DNA from: Deltaproteobacteria bacterium
GTDB taxonomy: Bacteria > Desulfobacterota > Deferrimicrobia > Deferrimicrobiales > Deferrimicrobiaceae
Reading direction: 5' to 3'
DNA: 11,555 nucleotides
NCBI GenBank assembly: GCA_021802685.1
Contig: JAJZRM010000044.1
Span: 1 to 11,555, forward strand
In this document: positions 1 to 7,061 of the stretch, one piece after another
How positions within the stretch are numbered: position 1 is the first letter of the stretch
Layout of the letters: each line of letters begins with the position of its first letter
Made by a program: the position numbers and the translations under genes
The notes under the pieces: model-generated
Told to the model about the DNA's origin: nothing
Database searches by the model: none
The model's input: the letters and a program-made list of their open reading frames with translations, nothing else

Positions 1-632
1 CCTTCTACAACGAGACGGTGGGGAAAGGGATCCACCCGACCCCCACGGTGGGGATGGTGGGGCTCCTGGAGGACGCCGACGCGCGGCTGGTCCAATGGTT
101 CGACGCCCCCGGGGACGCGGTTTTCCTCGCGGGAGCGGACCGGCTCGGCGTCCACATCGGAGGGTCCCTGTACCTGAAGGAGGTCCACGGGAAAACGGCC
201 GGCACCCCGCCGCCGGTGGACCTTTCCCATGAAAAGCGGCTGCAGGAATTCCTTCGGACCGCGGCGGAGGAACGGGTGCTCTCCTCGGCGCACGACCTGG
301 CGGAAGGGGGGTTCGCCTGCGCGCTGGCGGAGGCTTGCGTCACGCGTCCGGACGGTCCGATCGGCGCAAAGGTGGCGAACCCGTTCCCGGATACCGTTCG
401 GCCGGATTTCGCGATGTTCTCGGAATGCCAGGGGGCGGTCCTGCTCTCCTGCCGCCCCGGGAAACGCGAGGACCTGCTCGACGCCGGGCGCCGGTTCCGT
501 ATTACAATGAGGGAATTGGGGACCGTCGGAGGGGACCATATCGACATCGAGGGGATCGCGGCGGTTTGCGCGGCCGACCTCCGCAAGGCGTGGGGGGAAG
601 GGTTCGCGAAGGCGTTGGGGCTGGAGGGATAA
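1..632 (+). CDS. purL: Phosphoribosylformylglycinamidine synthase subunit PurL, 3' end (partial)
   Basis: This is the C-terminal 209 residues of PurL, cut by the left edge; the first complete codon is at 3. PurL makes formylglycinamidine ribonucleotide from FGAR, ATP and ammonia in de novo purine synthesis. Seen: NET-GKGIHPTP-GMVGL just inside the edge, a GGS-Y turn, and SAHDLAEGG near 285-310, all typical of the second AIRS-like half. The protein ends soon after this domain, with no glutaminase domain. That fits the small PurL type, which by family knowledge works with separate PurQ and PurS; neither is in this window. The TAA at 630-632 lies a few bases before purF, so the two are very probably co-transcribed. 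Identification is secure. Confidence 0.95.
   Translation, partial: FYNETVGKGIHPTPTVGMVGLLEDADARLVQWFDAPGDAVFLAGADRLGVHIGGSLYLKEVHGKTAGTPPPVDLSHEKRLQEFLRTAAEERVLSSAHDLAEGGFACALAEACVTRPDGPIGAKVANPFPDTVRPDFAMFSECQGAVLLSCRPGKREDLLDAGRRFRITMRELGTVGGDHIDIEGIAAVCAADLRKAWGEGFAKALGLEG
623..628 (+). promoter_or_regulatory. Ribosome binding site bearing on the purF start
   Basis: GGAGGG lies inside the last codons of purL. It is 8 nt before a TTG at 637 and 14 nt before the ATG at 643. A weaker AAGG at 631-634 is 8 nt before the ATG. By spacing the strong site favours TTG; by start-codon preference the ATG is favoured. Both are in the same frame and differ by two residues. Confidence 0.5.
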
Positions 633-642
633 GGCATTGGGC

Positions 643-2064
643 ATGGCGGACGACTGGGGCGAGGAATGCGGCGTTTTCGGGATCCACGGGCATCCCGAGG
701 CGGCGAACATGACCTATCTCGGCCTTTATGCGCTGCAGCACCGGGGCCAGGAGAGCGCGGGGATCGCATGCTCCGACGGGGAGGTGATCACCTTCCACAA
801 GGAAATGGGGCTGGTGGCCGACATCTTCTCCGAGGAGATCCTGTCCCGCCTTCCCGGCCGAAGCGCTATCGGCCATGTCCGTTATTCCACCACGGGATCC
901 TCCGAGTTGAAGAACGCCCAGCCGGTGGTGGTGGACTTCGAGTCCGGGTCCATCGCGGTGGCCCATAACGGGAACCTCGTCAACGCCCAGGAGATCAAGC
1001 GGGAGCTCGAGGTGGAAGGTTCCATCTTCCAGTCCACGATGGACACGGAAGTCATCGTCCACCTCATCGCCCGCTCCCGGAAGGAACGGATCGAGGACCG
1101 GATCGTGGACGCGCTGAACCAGGTCCGGGGCGCGTTCTCCCTCCTTTTCCTGACGCCGGACAAGATGATCGGCATCCGGGACCCGCACGGCATCCGCCCC
1201 CTGGTGCTGGGGAGGATGAAAGGGGAGGACGGCGGGACCGTGATCTGCTCCGAGTCGTGCGCCCTCGACCTGATCGAGGCGGAATTCCTGCGCGAGGTGG
1301 ACCCCGGGGAGATGGTCGTGGTGGATGCCCGCGGTACGGAGACCCACCGGCCGTTTCTCCCCGCCATGGAGCGGCTGTGCATCTTCGAGCACGTGTACTT
1401 CTCGCGGCCCGACTCGATCATGGGCGGCAAGAGCATCTACGAGGTCCGCAAGGAGCTCGGCCGCCAGCTGGCCCGGGAACATCCGGCCGAGGCCGACGTC
1501 GTCATCCCCGTGCCCGACTCCGGCGTGCCGGCCGCCCTGGGCTATTCCGAAGCTTCGGGGATCCCGTTCGAGATGGGGCTGATACGGAACCATTACGTAG
1601 GCCGGACCTTCATCGAGCCGCAGCAGTCGATCCGCCATTTCGGGGTGAAGATCAAGCTGAACGCCGTGCGGGGGGTGGTGAACGGCAAGCGGGTCGTGGT
1701 GGTGGACGATTCCATCGTCCGGGGCACGACGGGACGCAAGATCATCAAGATGATCCGGGCGGCCGGGGCGAAGGAGATCCACGTTCGCATCAGCTCCCCG
1801 CCGACCTGCTACCCGTGTTATTACGGGATCGACACGCCTTTGCGGCGCGACCTGATCGCCGCGACCCATACGCTGGATGAGATCAACACGTATCTCACCT
1901 CCGATTCACTGGGGTACCTCAGCATCCAGGGGCTTCACGCGTGCGTTCCGACCCGGAAGACGACGTACTGCGACGCCTGTTTCACGGGGAACTACACGGT
2001 ACCGCTGGAGACGGAGGAGACGGGGGAGCAGCTGCCCCTGTTCCGGGGATCGGTCCGCATATGA
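643..2064 (+). CDS. purF: Amidophosphoribosyltransferase (Fe-S type PurF)
   Basis: PurF catalyses the first committed step of purine synthesis: PRPP plus glutamine gives 5-phosphoribosylamine. Counting from the ATG (473 aa), the N-terminal nucleophile of the glutaminase domain is Cys9 in ECGVFGIHG, so an eight-residue propeptide would be cleaved to expose it. The PRPP loop VVVVDDSIVRGTT is near residues 351-363. Cysteines at about 246, 392, 443 and 446 (in CIFEH, CYPCYYG and YCDACF) match the four ligands of the [4Fe-4S] cluster in Bacillus-type PurF; by family knowledge such enzymes can be oxygen-labile. The start could instead be TTG at 637, which has better Shine-Dalgarno spacing. The stop overlaps the pyrE start as ATGA, suggesting translational coupling. 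Confidence 0.96.
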   Translation: MADDWGEECGVFGIHGHPEAANMTYLGLYALQHRGQESAGIACSDGEVITFHKEMGLVADIFSEEILSRLPGRSAIGHVRYSTTGSSELKNAQPVVVDFESGSIAVAHNGNLVNAQEIKRELEVEGSIFQSTMDTEVIVHLIARSRKERIEDRIVDALNQVRGAFSLLFLTPDKMIGIRDPHGIRPLVLGRMKGEDGGTVICSESCALDLIEAEFLREVDPGEMVVVDARGTETHRPFLPAMERLCIFEHVYFSRPDSIMGGKSIYEVRKELGRQLAREHPAEADVVIPVPDSGVPAALGYSEASGIPFEMGLIRNHYVGRTFIEPQQSIRHFGVKIKLNAVRGVVNGKRVVVVDDSIVRGTTGRKIIKMIRAAGAKEIHVRISSPPTCYPCYYGIDTPLRRDLIAATHTLDEINTYLTSDSLGYLSIQGLHACVPTRKTTYCDACFTGNYTVPLETEETGEQLPLFRGSVRI

Positions 2065-2657
2065 AACCCGAAAACGGCGGGTCCGCCGCGTTCCCGGCCG
2101 ACCTCCGCCGGGACCGGAGCCGTTTCCTGTCCATCCTGAAGGAAAAAAGCTACGAGAAACGGCGGGTCATCCTCTCTTCGGGACGCGAGTCCGACTTCTA
2201 CATCGACTGCAGGCAGACCACGCTCGACGCGGAAGGCGCGGTCCTGACCGGCCGCCTGTTCTGCGCGATGCTCGAGGCGGGGGAGCGGCCGGAAGCGGTG
2301 GGGGGGATCACTCTCGGAGCGGATCCGATCGTCACCGCCGTGTCGATCACCAGCGTCCTGCGCGGCTGGCCGGTCCCGGCGTTCATCATCCGGAAGGAAC
2401 CCAAGAAGCACGGGACCGCCCAGTGGATCGAGGGGACGAAGAACCTCCGCCCCGGGATGCGCGTGGCGATCCTCGAGGACGTGGTCACCACGGGGGCCTC
2501 CACGCTTCGGGCGATCGAGCGCTCCGTCCTGTCCGGACTGGTCGTGGCGCGGGTCCTGTGCCTCGTCGACCGGAACGAGGGCGGAGCGGATGCCGTGGCG
2601 CAGGCGGGGTACCGGGTCGAGCCGATGTTCCTGAAGGAGGACGTGGAGAATGCCTGA
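2061..2657 (+). CDS. pyrE: Orotate phosphoribosyltransferase
   Basis: PyrE joins orotate to PRPP to give OMP in de novo pyrimidine synthesis. The predicted protein is 198 aa, close to the usual 190-215. Seen: FYIDCR near residues 46-51, the mobile catalytic loop RKEPKKHGT at 111-119, and the type I phosphoribosyltransferase PRPP loop VAILEDVVTTGAST at 135-148. The frame stays open upstream inside purF, but the ATG at 2061 is chosen because it gives the family length and overlaps the purF stop by four bases (ATGA). There is only a weak Shine-Dalgarno, so translation probably depends on coupling to purF. Its place behind two purine genes puts two PRPP-using enzymes on one transcript. Confidence 0.95.
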   Translation: MKPENGGSAAFPADLRRDRSRFLSILKEKSYEKRRVILSSGRESDFYIDCRQTTLDAEGAVLTGRLFCAMLEAGERPEAVGGITLGADPIVTAVSITSVLRGWPVPAFIIRKEPKKHGTAQWIEGTKNLRPGMRVAILEDVVTTGASTLRAIERSVLSGLVVARVLCLVDRNEGGADAVAQAGYRVEPMFLKEDVENA

Positions 2658-3279
2658 ACCCATCCGGCGTTCGGCCGGGATACTGGCCCTCCTGGTTCTG
2701 GCGTCGTCCACCGCCGGCTGCGGGCCCCGGTCGGTCGCCTTGTACGAAAAGGTCGTCGGGTCCCCCTCGTACGGACAGGTGACGGAAGCCGCGACGCGCA
2801 CGCGGGAGGTCCATGACGGGCTGGACACGCGCTTCATCCTTTCCGCGACATGGCTCTCCGAACCGTGGCTCAAGGCGTTCTCGGAAGAATACTCCAGCAT
2901 CTATTACCTGGATCCCGGCCGCAGGGAACGGGTGATCGCCCGGTGGCGCGACGAGTCGGCGCGGTATGTCCGCTTCTTCGTGGCGTTGTACATACCGGAC
3001 GAGAAGGGGAACGACCTGGAGAAACCGGAAACCCTCTGGAGCCTCCGGCTGGTCGGTACGGACGAAAAGGATTTCGAGCCGGCGTATGTCCGGAAGTCGT
3101 CGCTCCGGCCGGAAGAGATCTCCCGGTTCTTCCCGTACTCGGGGACGTGGTACCGCGCCTACGAGGTGGCGTTCCCGAAGGAGGCGGAGCCTCCCCAAGG
3201 CGCACCGAAGGCGGGGGAGCCGCGCCTGAAGCTCGTTCTCGCCGGCGTGCAGGGACGCGCCGTCCTGGCGTGGCGGTAG
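2650..3279 (+). CDS. Putative lipoprotein of unknown function
   Basis: I do not recognise this family. The predicted 209-aa protein opens with a short basic segment, a hydrophobic stretch (ILALLVLASS) and TAGC, with Cys24 as the probable lipidated residue. The lipobox is slightly off consensus, with Thr at -3. The mature part is soluble, rich in Trp, Tyr, Arg and Glu, with no further membrane segment. It carries a charged helical region (about 83-100), a likely beta-rich middle (FFVALYIPD, SLRLVG) and a Pro-rich linker (AEPPQGAPKAGEP) before a final strand-like segment. AAGGAGG at 2634-2640 sits 9 nt before the ATG, and the start overlaps the end of pyrE by 8 bp. It is therefore a genuine operon member, but the link to nucleotide synthesis may be only positional. 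It is the last gene of the run. Confidence 0.8.
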   Translation: MPEPIRRSAGILALLVLASSTAGCGPRSVALYEKVVGSPSYGQVTEAATRTREVHDGLDTRFILSATWLSEPWLKAFSEEYSSIYYLDPGRRERVIARWRDESARYVRFFVALYIPDEKGNDLEKPETLWSLRLVGTDEKDFEPAYVRKSSLRPEEISRFFPYSGTWYRAYEVAFPKEAEPPQGAPKAGEPRLKLVLAGVQGRAVLAWR

Positions 3280-3302
3280 CCTTTGCGGGAGCGGCGTAAC
3301 GG

Positions 3303-4907
3303 CTACATCCTGGAGCGGCGGATCACGGTGTCTTTTCGCCCGTGTTCGTCGTCCTGGTACGGGTAGTCGATCGTGGTGTGCAGCCCCCGGCTCTCCTTCC
3401 TCTGCAGCGCGCAACGCACGATCAGCTCGGCCACCGTGCAGATGTTGCGCAGTTCGAGCAGGTCCCCCGTCACCCGGAAATTCCAGTAATATTCCGAGAT
3501 CTCCCGCTGCAGCAGCTCGATCCGGTCGAGGGCGCGCGACAGCCGCTTGTTCGACCGCACGATCCCGACGTAGTTCCACATGGTCCGCCGGATCTCGTCC
3601 CAGTTCTGGGAAACCACGACCGCCTCGTCGGGCTCCTGCGCCTCTCCGAGGTCCCACTTCGGTATGGGGATCCGGGGGCGGGGCTTCCCCACGTACGACT
3701 CGACCGCGCGCCGGACGGCCCGGTCGGAGAAGACCAGCGCCTCGATCAGCGAGTTGGAGGCGAGCCGGTTCGCCCCGTGGAGCCCCGTGCAGGCGCATTC
3801 CCCGACGGCGAACAGCCGCCGGATGTCCGTCTCGCCGTGGAGGTTCGTGCGAACGCCGCCGCACTGGTAGTGCGCCGCCGGGACCACGGGCAACGGCTCC
3901 TTCGTCATGTCGATTCCGAACGAGAGGCACGTCCCGTAGATGTTGGGAAAATGGTTCCGGATGAATTTCCCTCCCTTGTGCCGGATGTCCAGGTAGACGC
4001 AGTCCTCGCCGGTCCTTTTCAGCTCCGCGTCGATCGCCCGGGCCACGATGTCCCTGGGGGCGAGCTCCTTCATCGCGTGGGTCCCCTCCATGAACCGTTT
4101 CCCCGCGCGGTTCAGCAACACCGCCCCTTCCCCGCGCACCGCCTCGGAGATGAGGAACGATTTGGCGTGGGGGTGGTAGAGGCAGGTGGGGTGGAACTGG
4201 ACGAATTCCATGTTGGCGATCGTGGCGCCCGCCCGGTACGCCATGGCGATGCCGTCCCCCGTGGAGACGTCCGGGTTGCTCGTGTACAGGTACACTTTCC
4301 CGGATCCGCCGGTGGACAGGACCGTCGTGTCCGCGACGAAGGTGTGGATCGCTCCCGTCTTCCGGTCCAGCACGTACGCTCCCAGCACTTCGTCGGGGTC
4401 CTGCCGGTCGAAGGCGAGCTTCTGGCGGGTGATGAGATTGACCGCCACATGATGTTCGAGCAACCGTACCTTGCGGTTTTCCCGCACCCGTTCGAGCAGC
4501 GCCCGCTCCACCTCGCGTCCCGTCAGGTCCTCGGCATGGAAGATCCGGCGCGTCGAGTGCCCGCCCTCCCGGTGCAGGTCGTACTCTTTCTTCCCCTCCC
4601 GGCGCGTGAATACGACGCCCCAATCGATCAGCTCCCGGATCCGCGCCGGCGCGTCGCGCACGACCAGGTCCACCGTGTCCGGGTGGCACAACCCCGCCCC
4701 GGCCCTGTGGGTGTCCTCGATATGCGACTCGAACGTGTCCTCTCCGCTCCACACGGTGGCGATTCCGCCCTGGGCGTAGTTCGTGCTCGACTCGGCCGCC
4801 TCCTTCTTCGTGATGATGGTGACCGTCCCTTTCCGCGCCGCCCGCAGGGCGAAGCTCAAGCCCGCGATTCCGCTGCCGATCACAAGGAACTTCGATACCC
4901 TTTCCAT
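3303..4907 (-). CDS. nadB: L-aspartate oxidase
   Basis: NadB oxidises L-aspartate to iminoaspartate, which quinolinate synthase (NadA, not in the window) uses in NAD synthesis. Counted from the ATG at 4907 the protein is 534 aa; E. coli NadB is 540. Seen: the FAD dinucleotide motif GSGIAG (11-16), STNYAQGGIA (41-50), REGGHSTRR (113-121), FHPT (238-241), PAAHYQCGG (343-351) and HGANRLASNSL (378-388). Glu114, His239, Arg285, His346 and Arg381 sit where the active-site residues of the E. coli enzyme fall, and REGGHS with AAHYQCGG favours NadB over fumarate reductase or SdhA. The frame is open 22 codons further upstream, but GGAGG (4915-4919) is 7 nt before this ATG and the extra N-terminus is not family-like. 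It converges on the lipoprotein gene with 23 nt between stops. Confidence 0.96.
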   Translation of the reverse strand: MERVSKFLVIGSGIAGLSFALRAARKGTVTIITKKEAAESSTNYAQGGIATVWSGEDTFESHIEDTHRAGAGLCHPDTVDLVVRDAPARIRELIDWGVVFTRREGKKEYDLHREGGHSTRRIFHAEDLTGREVERALLERVRENRKVRLLEHHVAVNLITRQKLAFDRQDPDEVLGAYVLDRKTGAIHTFVADTTVLSTGGSGKVYLYTSNPDVSTGDGIAMAYRAGATIANMEFVQFHPTCLYHPHAKSFLISEAVRGEGAVLLNRAGKRFMEGTHAMKELAPRDIVARAIDAELKRTGEDCVYLDIRHKGGKFIRNHFPNIYGTCLSFGIDMTKEPLPVVPAAHYQCGGVRTNLHGETDIRRLFAVGECACTGLHGANRLASNSLIEALVFSDRAVRRAVESYVGKPRPRIPIPKWDLGEAQEPDEAVVVSQNWDEIRRTMWNYVGIVRSNKRLSRALDRIELLQREISEYYWNFRVTGDLLELRNICTVAELIVRCALQRKESRGLHTTIDYPYQDDEHGRKDTVIRRSRM

Positions 4908-4922
4908 CCCGATTCCTCCGCG

Positions 4923-4949
4923 CGTTTGGCCCCCGACGTTTGGCCCCCG
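4923..4949. repeat. Tandem 13-bp direct repeat in the nadB leader
   Basis: CGTTTGGCCCCCG occurs at 4923-4935 and again at 4937-4949, a 14-bp period. A third partial copy of the GTTTG core lies at 4953-4957 and runs into the -35 box of the divergent promoter. On the nadB strand it reads as repeated GGGGGCCAAACG just before the nadB ribosome binding site. It may be an operator or part of an RNA leader; function is not shown. Confidence 0.6.
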
Positions 4950-4971
4950 GCGGTTTGACTTGGCCGGGGGC
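4943..4971. repeat. Inverted repeat between nadB and the transglycosylase gene
   Basis: Perfect 8-bp arms GCCCCCGG (4943-4950) and CCGGGGGC (4964-4971) flank a 13-nt loop that contains the -35 element of the rightward promoter. No T-run follows on either strand, so this is unlikely to be a terminator. It could be an operator, or a hairpin in the nadB 5' leader if nadB transcription begins in the A+T-rich stretch near 4975-4993. Confidence 0.55.
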
Positions 4972-4983
4972 ATTCCCTACAAT
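4955..4983 (+). promoter_or_regulatory. Sigma70-type promoter for the transglycosylase-pgsA pair
   Basis: TTGACT at 4955-4960 and TACAAT at 4978-4983 are each one mismatch from consensus and are separated by exactly 17 nt. The predicted start point is about 4989-4991, only three to five bases before the ATG at 4994. That leaves no room for a Shine-Dalgarno sequence. Confidence 0.65.
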
Positions 4984-4993
4984 ATTACGAATT

Positions 4994-5590
4994 ATGGTTT
5001 ATTTACGAAGCGTTTTCGTTATTTCCCTGATTCTCTGGCCGATGTCGGCCCTGACGGACATCTATCGATACGTGGACGCGGAAGGGGTCATCCACTTTTC
5101 GAACGTCCAGCCGGACGGCAAATTCCATCTCTACCTTCGAGAGGGGCCCAAACCGGCGCCGCCTCCGAGGAGCGGGCCGAGGGCAGGATACGCGGCGGAG
5201 GGCTGGATGGCGGACTACGTCAACCGGTACTGCCGGGCGAACAACCTGTCTCCCGCGCTGGTGCACGCCATCATCAAGGCGGAATCCGACGGCCGGCGCA
5301 AGGCGGTATCCCCCAAGGGGGCGAAGGGGGTCATGCAGCTGATGCCCTTCACCTCGAAGCGGCTGAACGTCAGCGACCCGTTCGACCCGATCGAGAACAT
5401 CGAGGGGGGGATCAAGTACATCAAGGAGCTCCTCGCCACGTTCGATGGAGACGTCACCAACGCCGTCGCGGCCTACAATGCCGGCCCGGCGGCGGTGAAG
5501 AAATACGGGGGCATCCCGCCGTTCCAGGAGACCCGCCTGTACGTCCGGCGCGTTCTCAACCTGTATCGCCAGTACTCCTTCCTCGAATGA
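4994..5590 (+). CDS. Secreted DUF4124-SLT lytic transglycosylase
   Basis: The predicted 198-aa protein has a Sec-type signal peptide (hydrophobic core VFVISLILWPM, probable cleavage near residue 19). A DUF4124-like segment follows at about 21-50, with IYRYVDAEGVIHFSN. After a Pro/Gly-rich linker comes an SLT domain at about 72-195. Glu97 in KAESDGRRKAVSPKGA is the expected catalytic acid; GVMQLMP (112-118) and AAYNAGPAAVKKYGG (159-173) are SLT family motifs. Such enzymes cleave peptidoglycan glycan strands in the periplasm, leaving 1,6-anhydro-MurNAc ends. The ATG at 4994 is chosen because it gives a complete signal peptide; the frame is open to a TTG at 4940, but that lies inside the promoter. 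No Shine-Dalgarno is visible. The gene ends in an ATGA overlap with pgsA. Confidence 0.9.
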   Translation: MVYLRSVFVISLILWPMSALTDIYRYVDAEGVIHFSNVQPDGKFHLYLREGPKPAPPPRSGPRAGYAAEGWMADYVNRYCRANNLSPALVHAIIKAESDGRRKAVSPKGAKGVMQLMPFTSKRLNVSDPFDPIENIEGGIKYIKELLATFDGDVTNAVAAYNAGPAAVKKYGGIPPFQETRLYVRRVLNLYRQYSFLE

Positions 5591-6159
5591 GCGGCGCGTC
5601 CCGCCTGAACATCCCCAACCTGCTCACCCTGTTGCGGATCCTGGCCATCCCGGTGGTGGTGTTCATCCTGCTTCCGGGCGAGGACGGGTTGATCTCTCCG
5701 AAAAGTTCGGTGGCCGCCTTCCTGATCTTCGTCGCCGCGTCCGTCACGGACCTCTTCGACGGGTACATCGCCCGGCGGTACCAGCTGATCACCGACTTGG
5801 GGAAGCTTCTGGACCCCCTCGCCGACAAGCTGCTGGTTTGCGCCGCCATGATCATGCTGATTCCGAACTGGCGGGTGCCCGCGTGGATGGCGGTCATCGT
5901 CGTGGCCCGGGAGATCGGCGTCACCGCCCTGCGGGGGATCGCCTCCACGGAAGGCGTGGTCATCGCCGCGTCGCGGCTCGGGAAGTGGAAAACCGTCCTG
6001 CTGAACATCGGGGTGGCGATGCTGATCCTGCACATTCCCGTTTTCGGCCTGCCCGTCCACCAGATGGGAATCGGGTTTCTCGCCGCCGGCCTCGTGCTCA
6101 CCACCTGGTCGGGGCTGGACTACTTTTTCCGCTTCGTGGGGGAGATCTTCAAGCGCTGA
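5587..6159 (+). CDS. pgsA: CDP-diacylglycerol--glycerol-3-phosphate 3-phosphatidyltransferase
   Basis: PgsA makes phosphatidylglycerophosphate, the precursor of phosphatidylglycerol and cardiolipin, in the inner membrane. The predicted protein is 190 aa. The N-terminus NIPNLLTLLRI is typical of the family. The CDP-alcohol phosphatidyltransferase signature is complete: Asp55, Asp58-Gly59, Ala62-Arg63, Gly72, Asp76 and Asp80, with LDPLADKLL closing it. Several hydrophobic segments (about 17-29, 42-54, 82-105, 135-155 and near the end) fit a multi-pass membrane enzyme. The frame is open far upstream, but the ATG at 5587 gives the family N-terminus and overlaps the transglycosylase stop as ATGA. 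No ribosome binding site of its own is visible, so translation probably relies on coupling. Confidence 0.94.
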   Translation: MSGASRLNIPNLLTLLRILAIPVVVFILLPGEDGLISPKSSVAAFLIFVAASVTDLFDGYIARRYQLITDLGKLLDPLADKLLVCAAMIMLIPNWRVPAWMAVIVVAREIGVTALRGIASTEGVVIAASRLGKWKTVLLNIGVAMLILHIPVFGLPVHQMGIGFLAAGLVLTTWSGLDYFFRFVGEIFKR

Positions 6160-6191
6160 CCGAGGTTTATCGTATTTCGGCAAGCGGGATC

Positions 6192-6221
6192 TTGACAGGT
6201 ACCCTCCGTTTTTCGCATACT
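6192..6221 (+). promoter_or_regulatory. Probable tRNA-Gly promoter
   Basis: A perfect -35 box TTGACA lies at 6192-6197. The best -10 is CATACT at 6216-6221 (4 of 6, 18-nt spacer), putting the start about 6228, just ahead of the tRNA at 6233. Read-through from pgsA is also possible because no terminator is seen between 6160 and 6191. Confidence 0.55.
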
Positions 6222-6232
6222 TGTTAATCTGC

Positions 6233-6307
6233 GCGGGCGTAACTCAGCGGTAGAGTGCGACCTTGCCAAGGTCGAAGTCGCGAGTTCAAATCTCGTCGCC
6301 CGCTCCA
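6233..6307 (+). tRNA. tRNA-Gly (anticodon GCC)
   Basis: The full cloverleaf folds by eye. The acceptor stem is GCGGGCG (6233-6239) with CGCCCGC (6297-6303), the D arm ACTC/GAGT, and the anticodon stem CGACC/GGTCG with loop TTGCCAA (6263-6269). The T arm is GCGAG-TTCAAAT-CTCGT. Anticodon GCC is at 6265-6267 and reads GGC/GGT glycine codons. The discriminator is T at 6304, and the CCA tail is genomically encoded at 6305-6307. Confidence 0.96.
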
Positions 6308-6317
6308 TTGCATGGCG

Positions 6318-6356
6318 AAAGCCCCCGGAAGCTTCCAAGGCCGCCGGGGGCTTTTT
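6318..6356 (+). terminator. Intrinsic terminator after tRNA-Gly
   Basis: Arms GCCCCCGG (6321-6328) and CCGGGGGC (6344-6351), extended by AAA/TTT, form an 11-bp stem with a 15-nt loop, followed by a run of five T. It ends the tRNA transcript, and perhaps pgsA read-through. It sits directly against the livF stop. On the - strand it is followed by only three T, so it would be a weaker stop for the liv operon. Confidence 0.85.

Positions 6357-7053
<697 letters not shown>

Positions 7054-7061
<8 letters not shown>

Noticed and set aside
502..1869. A 455-codon - strand frame across purL-purF
   Set aside because: It is the mirror frame of purF with no recognisable domain, an Arg/His/Pro-rich composition and no convincing ribosome binding site.
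3276..3306. GTAGCC/GGCTAC 6-bp inverted repeat spanning the two convergent stop codons
   Set aside because: The 19-nt loop is long, the stem is short and no T-run follows on either side, so it is not supported as a terminator.
3342..4958. A 538-codon open frame on the + strand opposite nadB, and a 755-codon frame on the - strand over 2485-4752
   Set aside because: Both are low-complexity Arg/Pro/Gly/Ala-rich readings of G+C-rich codons. nadB itself has full family motifs and a good ribosome binding site.
4940..4993. Upstream TTG start at 4940 for the lytic transglycosylase
   Set aside because: It would place the coding start upstream of the -35 and -10 boxes and push the signal peptide 18 residues inward.
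6233..6356. tRNA-Gly 3' end as an integration site for a mobile element
   Set aside because: No integrase gene, no duplicated tRNA tail and no change of gene type are seen beside it; the liv operon follows directly.
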